A stretch of DNA of 64,000 nucleotides from an uncultured Polaribacter sp. (GCF_947500975.1 NZ_CANMUE010000011.1:62001-126000), one strand, 5' to 3'; positions 25,761-34,166 are shown, counted from the first letter of the stretch. Notes: generated by a model from the sequence alone, not told the origin. Program-made: numbers and translations.

Positions 25761-25797
25761 ACCCTTTAAGTTTTAAAACTTAAAGGGTTTTTTTATT
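25761..25797 (+). terminator. Intrinsic terminator of the aromatic operon
   Basis: Bases 25761-25788 form a perfect 28-base palindrome (ACCCTTTAAGTTTT and its complement) followed by a T-run. Confidence 0.88.
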
Positions 25798-25857
25798 TCT
25801 ATCTTAATTACTTCTGAATATAATTTCACTTAAAATTTAAAATCACTTTAACTGACA

Positions 25858-25889
25858 TTGTCATTTTTATATAAAATTCTGCATCTTTG
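25858..25889 (+). promoter_or_regulatory. Putative rsgA promoter
   Basis: TTG (25858-25860), 21 bases, then CATCTTTG (25882-25889), one mismatch from TAnnTTTG. The rsgA ATG is at 25895, which would make the transcript almost leaderless. Confidence 0.45.
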
Positions 25890-25894
25890 TAGTA

Positions 25895-26860
25895 ATGACA
25901 GGAATCGTTTATAAATCTACAGGAAGTTGGTACTGGGTAAAATCCGAAAATGGTGATATACATCAATGTAGAATCAAAGGAAAATTTAGAATAAAAGGTA
26001 TTAAAAGTACCAATCCAATTGCTGTTGGCGATAAAGTAGTTTTCGACTTAGAAAAAAAAGGCGATGAAGAAATTGGAGTGATAAAAACTATTTTAGATAG
26101 AGATAATTTTATTGTTCGTAAATCTGTAAACCTTTCAAAACAAACGCACATTATTGCTGCAAATATCGATCAAGTTTTTTTATTAATTACCATTAATAAT
26201 CCACCTACATTTACCACATTTATAGATCGTTTTTTAGTTTCTGCAAGAGCATATAGAATTGATGTTATTTTAGTTTTTAATAAAATAGATTCTTATGAAA
26301 TTGAAGAGAGAGCAGAGATTCTATATTTAAAAGATATTTATGAAGCTATTGGTTATAGATGTATACAAGCCTCATCAACCCAAAACATTAATATTAACAA
26401 AGTAAAAGAAATGATGTTGGGTAAAACATCAATGTTTGTTGGTCATTCTGGGGTTGGAAAAACAACTTTAGTCAATGCAATTGAGCCTAATTTAGATTTA
26501 AAAACGAAAAAAATTTCTGATCAACATAAACAAGGTCAGCATACAACAACGTTTGCTGAAATGTTTGATTTAAGTTTTGATGCTAAAATTATTGATACAC
26601 CAGGAATTAAAGGTTTTGGTGTTGTTGATATTGATAAATACGAATTAGGTGATTATTTCCCAGAGTTTTTTGCACTAAAACAAGATTGTAAATTTAATAA
26701 TTGTATTCATACAAAAGAACCACATTGTGCTGTAAAAGAAGCTTTAGAGGCAGAAGAAATTTCTTGGTCTCGTTATAAAAGTTATTTGCAAATTTTAGAG
26801 GGAGAAGAAGAAACAGAGCATTTTAGAACCGATATTTGGCATGAAGATGATAATGAATAG
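25895..26860 (+). CDS. rsgA: Ribosome small subunit-dependent GTPase A
   Basis: A 321-residue circularly permuted GTPase that checks late 30S maturation. Domain order is an N-terminal OB fold (GIVYKSTGSWYWVK, CRIKGKFRIKG, PIAVGDKVVF), then permuted G motifs: FNKID (G4), SSTQ (G5), GHSGVGKTTLVN (G1), TTTFAE (G2) and DTPGIKGFG (G3). A C-terminal zinc finger with C-x4-C-x-H-x5-C spacing (DCKFNNCIHTKEPHC) closes it. Length matches the family. The next gene, dtd, begins after three bases, so the two are co-transcribed. Confidence 0.96.
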   Translation: MTGIVYKSTGSWYWVKSENGDIHQCRIKGKFRIKGIKSTNPIAVGDKVVFDLEKKGDEEIGVIKTILDRDNFIVRKSVNLSKQTHIIAANIDQVFLLITINNPPTFTTFIDRFLVSARAYRIDVILVFNKIDSYEIEERAEILYLKDIYEAIGYRCIQASSTQNININKVKEMMLGKTSMFVGHSGVGKTTLVNAIEPNLDLKTKKISDQHKQGQHTTTFAEMFDLSFDAKIIDTPGIKGFGVVDIDKYELGDYFPEFFALKQDCKFNNCIHTKEPHCAVKEALEAEEISWSRYKSYLQILEGEEETEHFRTDIWHEDDNE

Positions 26861-26863
26861 TTT

Positions 26864-27316
26864 ATGAAAATTGTTATTCAAAGAGTAAGTTTAGCAAGTG
26901 TTACTGTTGATCAGAAAAAAGTAGCAGATATCAATAAAGGGTTGTTAATTCTTTTAGGAATTGTTGCTGACGATACTCAGCAAGATATAGATTTCTTGGT
27001 AAGAAAAATTGTAAATCTTAGAATTTTTAATGACGAAAAAGGAGTAATGAATACATCTCTTTTAGATATTGATGGAGATGTAATTGTAGTTAGTCAGTTT
27101 ACGTTACAAGCGTCAACCAAAAAAGGAAACAGACCTAGTTATATTAAAGCAGCTAAACCAGAAGTAGCAATTCCTTTGTATAAAAGTTTTGTTGGATCCT
27201 TAGAAAAAGAAATGGGTAAAAAAGTGCAAACTGGTATTTTTGGAGCGGATATGAAAGTAGCGTTATTAAATGATGGGCCTGTAACAATTATTATAGATTC
27301 TAAAAATAAGGAATAA
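26864..27316 (+). CDS. dtd: D-aminoacyl-tRNA deacylase
   Basis: A 150-residue DTD, the normal length. The family signatures are IQRVSLASVTVD at the N-terminus, the SQFTLQA motif near residue 78 and the DGPVTIIIDS motif near residue 137 (Gly-cisPro). The dimeric enzyme removes D-amino acids mischarged onto tRNA, and also glycine from tRNA-Ala. It starts three bases after the rsgA stop, in the same transcription unit. No unusual residue is seen. Confidence 0.96.
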   Translation: MKIVIQRVSLASVTVDQKKVADINKGLLILLGIVADDTQQDIDFLVRKIVNLRIFNDEKGVMNTSLLDIDGDVIVVSQFTLQASTKKGNRPSYIKAAKPEVAIPLYKSFVGSLEKEMGKKVQTGIFGADMKVALLNDGPVTIIIDSKNKE

Positions 27317-27399
27317 GAAAAATCTATTAAATATTTTCCAGGGAAAATAAATTGAATGTATATTTGTTAGAGATAAATAACTTTAAAAAATAAAAATAA

Positions 27400-28044
27400 A
27401 TGAAAAAAATAATTTTATCATTAGTAGTATTAGCATCAGTTTTAACTGCTTGTAAAAGTGAGAAAAAAGAAAAAGTTGAAGTAAAAGATGCTGTTAAAAT
27501 CGAAACGAATGTAGCAGAATTAAATAATGTTGATACTGTAACATCGGTTTTAACTTGGAAAGGAACTAAGCCTACAGGTGCTCATGATGGTACAGTTGCT
27601 ATAAAAAGTGGAGGTTTATTAATTGAAGACGGTAAGTTAACCCAAGGTCAGTTTATAATTGATATGACAACCATTACAAATTTAGATTTGGCTGGTTCTG
27701 ATGGAGCTAAAAATATAGAAAAGCACTTAAAAAATGAAGATTTCTTTAATGTAGAGGTGTATCCAACCTCAAAATTTGTAATTACTAAAGTTGAAGAAGT
27801 AGAAGGAAAATTAGCAGTTACAGGTAATTTACAAATTAAAGAAATCACAAAAAGTATTACAATTCCTGCAACTATTTCTACTGAGGCTGGAGTGACTGCT
27901 TTTAAAAGTGAAATTTTTAATGTAAACAGAGCAGATTTTAATATAAAATATAAATCTAAAAGTTTCTTTTCTGTAGACGAGTTAAAAGATAAATTTATTG
28001 ATGACTTAATAGAAATGTCTTTTGAAGTAAAAACAAAGATTTAA
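27400..28044 (+). CDS. YceI-family lipoprotein
   Basis: A 214-residue exported protein with a lipoprotein signal (basic start, LVVLASVLTAC, lipid Cys18). The YceI domain begins with VTSVLTWKGTKPTGAHDGTVAI and continues with KNIEKHLKNEDFFNVEVYPTSKFVITKV, LQIKEITKSITIPATI and FNVNRADFNIKYKSKSF. YceI proteins form a lipocalin-like barrel that binds isoprenoid or amphiphilic ligands. Its ligand is unknown. It has its own -7-like TATATTTG (27359-27366) and a very strong terminator, so it is probably a single-gene unit. Confidence 0.92.
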   Translation: MKKIILSLVVLASVLTACKSEKKEKVEVKDAVKIETNVAELNNVDTVTSVLTWKGTKPTGAHDGTVAIKSGGLLIEDGKLTQGQFIIDMTTITNLDLAGSDGAKNIEKHLKNEDFFNVEVYPTSKFVITKVEEVEGKLAVTGNLQIKEITKSITIPATISTEAGVTAFKSEIFNVNRADFNIKYKSKSFFSVDELKDKFIDDLIEMSFEVKTKI

Positions 28045-28054
28045 ATTAAATTTT

Positions 28055-28100
28055 ATAAAGCAAAAAAAATCAAGACTTGTCTTGATTTTTTTTGCTTTAT
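28055..28100. terminator. Long perfect inverted repeat (bidirectional terminator)
   Basis: Two 22-base arms, ATAAAGC-A8-TCAAGAC and its complement, are separated by only TT. A- and T-runs flank the GC-containing core, so it could terminate from either strand; it serves the YceI gene. Confidence 0.85.
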
Positions 28101-28201
28101 TCTGTAGATATTAGGAAAGGGTTAGAAAAATAGCCCTTTAATTTTCATTTTAAATATTGATATATAGTATTTTAGCATCATAATCAAATGTTAACTAACT
28201 G

Positions 28202-28357
28202 ATGAAAGCTTGTCCCAAATGTAAGTCTGTGTCAAGGCACAGAATGAAAAGGAAAAACTTAGTTAGATTAATACCAGGTACTAAAGCTTATGCATGCGAT
28301 AAATGCAATTCTCAATATACCTGGGTCCCCATATTTAATTTATCATTAAGAGTTTGA
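28202..28357 (+). CDS. Small zinc-ribbon protein, copy 1 (51 residues)
   Basis: An open frame from ATG 28202 to TGA 28357 encodes a basic 51-residue protein with two CxxC knuckles (Cys4/Cys7 in ACPKC and Cys32/Cys35 in ACDKC), the layout of a single zinc ribbon. Between them is a basic, hydrophobic segment (RHRMKRKNLVRLIPG). A near-identical copy lies 335 bases downstream, and both are followed by terminators. Differences between copies are mostly synonymous, which is strong evidence of coding. The function is unknown; nucleic acid binding or a ribosome-associated role is conceivable. Conserved upstream bases (TATTTTAGCAT and TTAACTAAC just before the start) suggest shared control. Confidence 0.85.
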   Translation: MKACPKCKSVSRHRMKRKNLVRLIPGTKAYACDKCNSQYTWVPIFNLSLRV

Positions 28358-28391
28358 AAAAGTTTCACTTTAAAAAGTGAAACTTTTTTGT
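28357..28391 (+). terminator. Terminator after zinc-ribbon copy 1
   Basis: AAGTTTCACTT (28360-28370) pairs with AAGTGAAACTT (28375-28385), followed by a T-run. Confidence 0.85.
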
Positions 28392-28536
28392 TTTAAATTG
28401 TTAAAAATTCAAAACACCTAATTGTAAATTGTAGTTGCTATGGTTATATACAAGAAAGGAGATAGGGTGTTTTTCCTGTTGTAAAACAATTGTTTTGAGG
28501 GTATTTTAGCATTCTAATTAAACCATTAACTAACAG

Positions 28537-28692
28537 ATGAAAGCCTGCCCCAAGTGTAAGTCTGTGTCAAGACACAGAATGAAAAGGAAAAACTTAGTTA
28601 GATTAATACCAGGTACTAAAGCATATGCATGTGATAAATGCAATTTACAATATACTTGGATCCCCATATTTAATTTATCATTAAGAGTTTAA
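28537..28692 (+). CDS. Small zinc-ribbon protein, copy 2 (51 residues)
   Basis: The second copy of the gene at 28202, from ATG 28537 to TAA 28692. It differs at 11 of 156 bases but only at two residues (S37L and V42I), so selection has kept the protein while synonymous sites drifted. The CxxC pairs are at 4/7 and 32/35. It has its own upstream block TATTTTAGCAT...TTAACTAACAG and its own terminator. Tandem copies as two separate transcription units suggest dosage or differential control. The family and function are not recognised. Confidence 0.85.
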   Translation: MKACPKCKSVSRHRMKRKNLVRLIPGTKAYACDKCNLQYTWIPIFNLSLRV

Positions 28693-28727
28693 AAAAAGCC
28701 TTACTTCTAAAAGTAAGGCTTTTTTTA
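28691..28727. terminator. Terminator between zinc-ribbon copy 2 and rseP (convergent)
   Basis: A-run plus GCCTTACT pairs with AGTAAGGC plus T-run. It is symmetrical, so it can serve both the + strand microgene and the - strand rseP gene ending at 28746. Confidence 0.85.
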
Positions 28728-28745
28728 AACTCTTATTTTTTAATG

Positions 28746-30098
28746 TTATTTAAACAATCTAAAAATATCATTACCGTTTGCAAATAGTAATAAAGCAATT
28801 AAAAGTATAAAACCAGTTACCTGCGCATATTCTAAAAATTTATCACCTGGTTTTTTCCCTGTAATCATTTCCCATAGAGTAAAAACTACATGTCCTCCAT
28901 CTAAAGCAGGTATTGGTAACAGGTTCATAAACCCTAACATAATTGATAAGAATGCTGTAATGTTCCAAAAAGATTCTGCACTCCATTCATCAGGAAAGAT
29001 ACTACCAATTGAAATAAAGCCGCCTAAACCTTTATAAGCACCAGTACTAGGATTAAAAATTTTCTTTAATTGTTTAACGTAATCTGTTAGTGTTTTCCAA
29101 GATTTATTTAATCCTGCTGGTATAGCTTCCGCAAAAGAATACTCTACATCTGCTAAATTATAATAGCCTAATTTTTCTAAATCTTTATAAGGTAACGGAG
29201 AAAAAGCAACACCAAATTTACCTTTATCGGTAACATTAAGTTTGATGTTTTTTATTTCATTTCCTCTTTTTATAGTCACATTTACTTCTTGATTTTTATA
29301 TTTTAATAAAATTTGTTCTGCTTCATCAAAATATTTTAATGTTTCACCATTGATTCCAATAATAATATCTTTTGTTTTTAAATTTGAATTCAAGTTTGGA
29401 GAATCAGCTGATATTTTACCAATAGTAAAAGGGTATCTAGTATGTAAAATAGGACCAGCATCTTTTCCTCTATCCATTAACTGAGAGATAAAGTCTTCCG
29501 GGATTTTCTTATCTAAAATTGTGCCATTTCTATCTACCTGATAATTATTTCCGTTGATAAATTCTAAAGATAAACTAGAGAATTTTTTCACTTTTTCACC
29601 ATCAACAGTTAAAATTTTATCTCCAGTTTTTAAACCTAAATTCATAGCTAAAGAATCTTGTACCCAAACTCCATCTTTAGCATTTACACTTTCATTTGGT
29701 AGATATTGTTCACCATAAGCCCACATTAACATTATGTATATGAAAATACCTAAAACAAAGTTTACAAAAACTCCGCCTAACATAATTATTAAACGTTGCC
29801 ATGCTGGTTTTGAACGGAATTCCCATGGTTTAGAAGGTAAGGCCATTTGTTCAGTATCCATACTTTCGTCTATCATACCAGATATTTTTACATAACCTCC
29901 TAAAGGAATCCAGCCGATACCATAAACAGTTTCTCCTATTTTTTTCTTAAAAAGTGAAAATTTATAATCGAAAAATAAATAGAATTTTTCTACTCTTGTT
30001 TTAAATAACTTTGCAGGGATAAAGTGCCCTAATTCGTGCAAAACAATTAATAAAGATAAACTTAAAATAAATTGTGATGCTTTTATTAATATTTCCAT
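28746..30098 (-). CDS. rseP: Site-2 protease RseP (RIP zinc metalloprotease)
   Basis: A 450-residue inner-membrane protease. The zinc motif HELGH is at residues 21-25 in the first helix, the PALDGGH motif (third ligand) is near residue 398 and GGYVKISGM follows the first helix. Two PDZ-like domains occupy the periplasmic part (GLKTGDKILTVDGEKV near 160 and DIIIGINGETL near 245). It cleaves transmembrane anti-sigma factors or signal remnants in envelope stress. The divergent SCO1-like gene starts about 170 bases away. A -7 element TACATTTG lies on the minus strand at 30127-30134. Confidence 0.95.
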   Translation of the reverse strand: MEILIKASQFILSLSLLIVLHELGHFIPAKLFKTRVEKFYLFFDYKFSLFKKKIGETVYGIGWIPLGGYVKISGMIDESMDTEQMALPSKPWEFRSKPAWQRLIIMLGGVFVNFVLGIFIYIMLMWAYGEQYLPNESVNAKDGVWVQDSLAMNLGLKTGDKILTVDGEKVKKFSSLSLEFINGNNYQVDRNGTILDKKIPEDFISQLMDRGKDAGPILHTRYPFTIGKISADSPNLNSNLKTKDIIIGINGETLKYFDEAEQILLKYKNQEVNVTIKRGNEIKNIKLNVTDKGKFGVAFSPLPYKDLEKLGYYNLADVEYSFAEAIPAGLNKSWKTLTDYVKQLKKIFNPSTGAYKGLGGFISIGSIFPDEWSAESFWNITAFLSIMLGFMNLLPIPALDGGHVVFTLWEMITGKKPGDKFLEYAQVTGFILLIALLLFANGNDIFRLFK

Positions 30099-30126
30099 TC
30101 AGTAAAAATCATAATTAAAATGGCAG

Positions 30127-30134
30127 CAAATGTA
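30127..30134 (-). promoter_or_regulatory. Putative -7 element of rseP
   Basis: Minus-strand TACATTTG matches TAnnTTTG, 29 bases before the rseP ATG. A clear -33 is not seen. Confidence 0.5.
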
Positions 30135-30243
30135 CGTTTTTCAATAGAGTTCTAAAAGTATAAAGCTTGCTTGATTTTTCTTTTTAACAAACATTTTTGT
30201 TTACTTATGTTATTGCTTCCTTTTTTAGAGTGATTTTAAGTCG

Positions 30244-30251
30244 TAATTTTG
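30244..30251 (+). promoter_or_regulatory. Putative -7 element of the SCO1-like gene
   Basis: TAATTTTG matches TAnnTTTG 18 bases before the ATG at 30270. No -33 TTG at standard spacing. Confidence 0.45.
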
Positions 30252-30269
30252 CATTATAAACTTATTTAA

Positions 30270-30950
30270 ATGGAGTTAAAGTTTTTTAAAAAATCAATAC
30301 CCACCTTAATTTTTTTAGCAATTTTTTCTGCAATTTCTATTCCTGTTTTTTATAATTTATTAAAGGTTGATAAAAAATTGAAAATTTATAACCCTGCAGA
30401 TGTAAATCCTAGATTGGTTGATAAATCTTTAAAACACATAACTAAAGATCATACAGTTGCAGATTTTGAATTGATTAATCAGAATGGAGAATTCATTACC
30501 AATAACAATTATAAAAATAAAATTTATGTTGCAGATTTCTTTTTTACACGCTGCCAAAATATTTGCATTATGATGGCATTTAATATGCACGAATTACAAG
30601 AATTTTATAAAAATGATGACGATATTATGTTTCTTTCACATTCAGTAACACCAACTATTGATAGTGTATCTGTATTAAAAGAATATGCAATAAATAAAGG
30701 TGTTATAGATGGTAAATGGAATGTAACAACAGGTCATAAAAAGCTTATTTACGAGCTAGCAAGAAAAAGTTATTTTGCTGTTATTGAGGATGGTGACGGT
30801 GGAGAAAACGATTTTATTCATACAGAGCAATTTGTTTTAATTGATAAAGAAAGACGTATTCGTGGTTATTATGACGGCACAGAAAAAGAAGAAATGGAAA
30901 AATTAAAAAATGACATTGCTTTGTTAAAGGAAGAATATACTACAAATTAA
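30270..30950 (+). CDS. SCO1/SenC-family copper/redox protein
   Basis: A 226-residue protein anchored by one N-terminal helix (near residues 10-28), followed by a thioredoxin-like periplasmic domain. The SCO copper motif CxxxC is at Cys95 and Cys99 (TRCQNIC), and the distal histidine is in DFIHTEQFVLID near residue 183. The canonical CxxxCP proline is replaced by isoleucine. SCO proteins deliver copper or reduce cysteines for cytochrome oxidase CuA assembly. It is the gene before the feo operon but has a separate promoter from it. Confidence 0.92.
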   Translation: MELKFFKKSIPTLIFLAIFSAISIPVFYNLLKVDKKLKIYNPADVNPRLVDKSLKHITKDHTVADFELINQNGEFITNNNYKNKIYVADFFFTRCQNICIMMAFNMHELQEFYKNDDDIMFLSHSVTPTIDSVSVLKEYAINKGVIDGKWNVTTGHKKLIYELARKSYFAVIEDGDGGENDFIHTEQFVLIDKERRIRGYYDGTEKEEMEKLKNDIALLKEEYTTN

Positions 30951-30951
30951 C

Positions 30952-30982
30952 TTGTTTAGAATCATTCTAAATTTTATCTTTG
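30952..30982 (+). promoter_or_regulatory. feoAB promoter
   Basis: TTG (30952-30954), a 20-base spacer and TATCTTTG (30975-30982) fit the Bacteroidota consensus. The spacer is filled by a palindromic operator (30955-30971). Confidence 0.8.
30955..30971. promoter_or_regulatory. Palindromic operator in the feoAB promoter (Fur/DtxR-like)
   Basis: TTTAGAAT-C-ATTCTAAA is a perfect 8-1-8 inverted repeat lying between the -33 and -7 elements. Position and symmetry suit an iron-responsive repressor; the inner part fits the 7-1-7 geometry of Fur boxes, while a DtxR-type protein is also possible. Confidence 0.75.
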
Positions 30983-31002
30983 CCTACCAAAAAACATAAT
31001 AT

Positions 31003-31233
31003 TTGAGCACAATTGCATCATTAAAAATTGGAGAAATGGGTTATATATCTGAAGAATCTTTAGATTTTATCCCTCTAAAATTATTAGAAATGGGCTGTTT
31101 ACCTGGCGCAGAAGTAGAGTTGGTGCAAATTGCACCATTAACAGATCCGCTTTATATTTGTGTAAATGGTAGTCATTTAGCAATTAGAAAAGATACTGCA
31201 TCTCAAATACAAATATTAAAAAGCGAAATTTAA
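31003..31233 (+). CDS. feoA: Ferrous iron transport protein A
   Basis: A 76-residue SH3-like protein of the FeoA family: SLKIGEMGYISEES, then RLLEMGxxPG-like LKLLEMGCLPGAEVELVQIAPLTDPLYI and the closing LAIRKDTASQIQI. FeoA is a cytoplasmic partner of FeoB in ferrous iron uptake. The chosen start is TTG at 31003, since the first in-frame ATG (31036) would remove the first conserved strand. The start is 21 bases after the -7 element, and the TAA overlaps the feoB ATG by one base. Regulation by iron is expected through the operator at 30955. Confidence 0.92.
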   Translation: MSTIASLKIGEMGYISEESLDFIPLKLLEMGCLPGAEVELVQIAPLTDPLYICVNGSHLAIRKDTASQIQILKSEI

Positions 31234-33344
31234 TGTCTAAAAAAGATATAAAAGTAGCTTTAATAGGAAACCCAAATACTGGTAAAACATCACTATTTAA
31301 TCAATTAACAGGGTTAAATCAAAAAGTTGGAAATTATCCTGGAGTTACTGTTGATAAAAAGCAAGGAGTTAGTAAATTGTCTTCAACGCAAAATGCAATT
31401 ATTACAGATTTACCAGGTACTTATAGTATAAATCCTACCTCAATTGACGAAACAATTGTTTTAAAAAGCTTACTTAAAAAAGATATTAAGGAATCTCCAG
31501 ATGTTATTTTAGTAGTTGCAGATGTGGAAAATTTAAAAAGAAATTTACTTCTTTTTTCACAAATAAAAGATTTAGAAATTCCTACAGTTTTAGTTATAAA
31601 CATGGTAGATCAAATGCATAGAAAAGGTATTTCTATTGATTTATCATTATTAAAAAAAGAACTAAATACAGAGGTGGTTTTAATAAGCGCCAGAAAAAAT
31701 GAAGGCATAAATGACGTAAAAGCAACCATAATTAGATGTCATGTAGCAGCAAAGGCATCTCCTTTATGCGGAATTGATCATAAAATTGATCCAGATTATT
31801 TTGCCAAATTAAAAGAAATTAGTCCAAATTATTCTTTATATGAATTATGGTTGATGGTAACCCAAAATAACTTTCCAGATTCTGTTACTAAAGAAGAAAA
31901 AGAAAAACTTTTAGCATTTAAGCAAGACATTTCTAAGCTAAAAAAATATCAGCATAAAGAAACAATTTATCGCTATCAAGAAATCAACAAAATTTTAAAC
32001 AAAACTTATATTGTTGATAAAAGCAAGGCAACAGATTTACGAGGTAAATTAGACAGAATTTTTACCCATAAAATATTTGGTTATTTTTTGTTTTTCTTGA
32101 TTTTACTGGTAATTTTTCAATCGGTTTTTGATTGGGCTTCATTTCCAATGGATTTAATTGATGTAGCTTTTGCTGAGTTGTCAAGCATTGTAAAAAGTAA
32201 TTTGCCTACTGGAGTACTAACAGATTTGCTAGCCGAAGGAATAATACCCGGTATTGGAGGTGTCATAATTTTTATACCACAAATTGCCATCTTATTTTTA
32301 TTTATTGCCATTTTAGAAGAAACGGGCTATATGAGTAGAGTTGTTTTTTTGATGGATAAAATTATGAGGCGTTTTGGAATGAATGGAAAAAGTGTAATTC
32401 CGTTAATTTCTGGTACAGCTTGTGCAATTCCTGCAATTATGGCTACAAGAACCATTTCTAGTTGGAAAGAGCGTTTGATAACAATTTTAGTAACGCCTTT
32501 TACAACTTGTTCTGCAAGATTACCTGTGTATGCTATTTTAATTGCTTTGATTATTCCTGATAAAAAAATATTTGGCTTTTTAAACCTACAAGGGTTGGTC
32601 TTGCTATCTCTTTATGCTTTAGGTTTTGCAACCGCTATTTTAGCAGCATATATTTTACATAAAACATTAAAAGTAAAGTCAAAATCTTTTTTTGTTGTAG
32701 AAATGCCAAACTATAAATTACCATCATTCAAAAATGTGTTTTTTGAAGTGATTGAAAAAACAAAAGCATTTATTTTTGGTGCCGGAAAAATCATTTTAGC
32801 ATTATCAATTGTATTGTGGTTTCTTGCTTCAAATGGTGGGTCTAGTTTTGATAATGCAGAAAAGTTAGTTGTTGAAAATGTAGAAAATTATAATTTAAAT
32901 GATGATGAATTACAACAAAAAATAGCATCAGTTAAATTAGAAAATTCTTATATAGGAATTATGGGTAAATCAATAGAACCCATTATAAAACCTTTAGGTT
33001 ATGACTGGAAAATAGGTATTGCCTTAATTACATCTTTTGCCGCAAGAGAAGTTTTTGTGGGAACTTTAGCAACCATTTACAGTGTAGAAGCAGATGATGA
33101 TGATACTTCTACAATTAAAGAAAAAATGGCTTCTGAAATAAATGTTGATACAGGAAAAAAACGTTTCAACTTTCCCGTAGGCATGTCTTTAATGGTTTTT
33201 TACGCATTTGCCATGCAGTGTATGGCAACTTTGGCAATTGTAAAACGTGAAACTAAAACTTGGAAATGGCCATTAATTCAGTTATTCGGAATGGCTTTAT
33301 TGGCTTATGTTTCAGCATTTTTAACCTATCAAATTTTAAGTTAA
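31233..33344 (+). CDS. feoB: Ferrous iron transporter B
   Basis: The 703-residue transporter has an N-terminal G domain with GNPNTGKTSLFN (G1, near residue 12), DLPGTYS (G3) and NMVDQ (G4), a GDI-like helical linker, and a C-terminal membrane part with two Gate motifs containing conserved cysteines (GTACAIPAIMATRTI and TTCSARLPVY). It imports Fe(II) across the inner membrane. It is translationally coupled to feoA upstream and to a small cysteine-rich protein downstream by one-base stop/start overlaps. Length is normal for Bacteroidota FeoB without fused FeoA. Confidence 0.97.
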   Translation: MSKKDIKVALIGNPNTGKTSLFNQLTGLNQKVGNYPGVTVDKKQGVSKLSSTQNAIITDLPGTYSINPTSIDETIVLKSLLKKDIKESPDVILVVADVENLKRNLLLFSQIKDLEIPTVLVINMVDQMHRKGISIDLSLLKKELNTEVVLISARKNEGINDVKATIIRCHVAAKASPLCGIDHKIDPDYFAKLKEISPNYSLYELWLMVTQNNFPDSVTKEEKEKLLAFKQDISKLKKYQHKETIYRYQEINKILNKTYIVDKSKATDLRGKLDRIFTHKIFGYFLFFLILLVIFQSVFDWASFPMDLIDVAFAELSSIVKSNLPTGVLTDLLAEGIIPGIGGVIIFIPQIAILFLFIAILEETGYMSRVVFLMDKIMRRFGMNGKSVIPLISGTACAIPAIMATRTISSWKERLITILVTPFTTCSARLPVYAILIALIIPDKKIFGFLNLQGLVLLSLYALGFATAILAAYILHKTLKVKSKSFFVVEMPNYKLPSFKNVFFEVIEKTKAFIFGAGKIILALSIVLWFLASNGGSSFDNAEKLVVENVENYNLNDDELQQKIASVKLENSYIGIMGKSIEPIIKPLGYDWKIGIALITSFAAREVFVGTLATIYSVEADDDDTSTIKEKMASEINVDTGKKRFNFPVGMSLMVFYAFAMQCMATLAIVKRETKTWKWPLIQLFGMALLAYVSAFLTYQILS

Positions 33345-33460
33345 TGCAAGAGGTTATTGTTTATTTTTTAGTTGCATTAGCTGTTGTTTTTTTAGTGAGA
33401 AAATATTTTTTTTCACCAAAGAAGAATAAAAACTGTCATACTGATTGTAATTGTCATTAA
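33344..33460 (+). CDS. FeoB-associated cysteine-rich membrane protein
   Basis: A 38-residue protein: one membrane helix (VIVYFLVALAVVFLV) followed by a basic segment and a cysteine/histidine tail (CHTDCNCH). This matches the small FeoB-associated Cys-rich membrane protein family found after feoB in many bacteria. The ATG at 33344 overlaps the feoB stop by one base. The frame is open further upstream inside feoB, but that part is only feoB read in another frame. A role in iron delivery or in stabilising FeoB is presumed. A weak AT-rich hairpin follows. Confidence 0.85.
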   Translation: MQEVIVYFLVALAVVFLVRKYFFSPKKNKNCHTDCNCH

Positions 33461-33544
33461 AGTCTTAACAAAATATTAAGATTTTAAATGTAATCTTTTC
33501 TAATTTTTATGACATATTAAGAATATAATTTTAAAATTTAAATA

Positions 33545-34087
33545 ATGAAAAAAGCTTTTTTAACGATTGCAGTTATTGCAATTACAATGTTATCTTCTTC
33601 TGAAGCATTTGCTCAGAAATTCCCTAAATTAGATGTTAGCCCGTTAGATGCTTCCTCTTATCCAAGTCATTGGAAAGTGTCAGATAAATTAGTGAAAGTA
33701 GTTTATGGAAGACCTCAATTAAAAGGAAGATCTTTAGATAAATTAGCACCGCAAAATGAAGTTTGGAGAACAGGAGCTAACGAAGCTGCAGAAATAATTT
33801 TTTATAAAGATGTTGTTTTTGGAGGTGAAAAAGTGAAAGCTGGTACTTATTCTTTATTTACAATTCCTGGAAAAAATAAATGGACTATTATTTTAAACTC
33901 AGCTAAAAATGTTTGGGGTCACTATACTTATAAAGTTGACCAAGATGTAGTAAGAGTTAAAGGTGAAGTTTCTAATTCTGATAAACCTATTGAAGCTTTT
34001 TCAATCGTTTTTGAAGGCGAAGGTAATAACGCAATTATGTATTTTGGTTGGGCAAATACTATTGTTTCTGTTGATATAAAAGGATAG
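33545..34087 (+). CDS. DUF2911-family exported protein
   Basis: A 180-residue protein with a Sec signal peptide (basic start, hydrophobic core, cleavage near SEAFAQ, residues 19-24). The mature part has the DUF2911 pattern: SPLDASSYP, VKVVYGRPQLKGR, VWRTGANEAAEIIFYKDVVFGGEKVKAGTYSLFTIP and WTIILNS. This family is abundant in Bacteroidota and has no established function. It stands alone between the feo operon and the galE pair and ends in a terminator shared with galE. Confidence 0.92.
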   Translation: MKKAFLTIAVIAITMLSSSEAFAQKFPKLDVSPLDASSYPSHWKVSDKLVKVVYGRPQLKGRSLDKLAPQNEVWRTGANEAAEIIFYKDVVFGGEKVKAGTYSLFTIPGKNKWTIILNSAKNVWGHYTYKVDQDVVRVKGEVSNSDKPIEAFSIVFEGEGNNAIMYFGWANTIVSVDIKG

Positions 34088-34114
34088 AATTAGATTTTTT
34101 GATATAAACAAAAT

Positions 34115-34151
34115 AAAACCTCAGAAGTTGAATTACTTATGAGGTTTTTTA
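34115..34151. terminator. Convergent terminator of the DUF2911 gene and galE
   Basis: AAAACCTCA (34115-34123) pairs with TGAGGTTTT (34140-34148), followed by a T-run. The A-run on the left lets it work on the minus strand too. Confidence 0.75.
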
Positions 34152-34166
34152 TGTGTTAAAAAAATA

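Noticed and set aside
33260..33460. Longer start for the cysteine-rich protein after feoB
   Set aside because: The extra N-terminus is feoB read out of frame; the ATG at 33344 overlaps the feoB stop as usual for this family.
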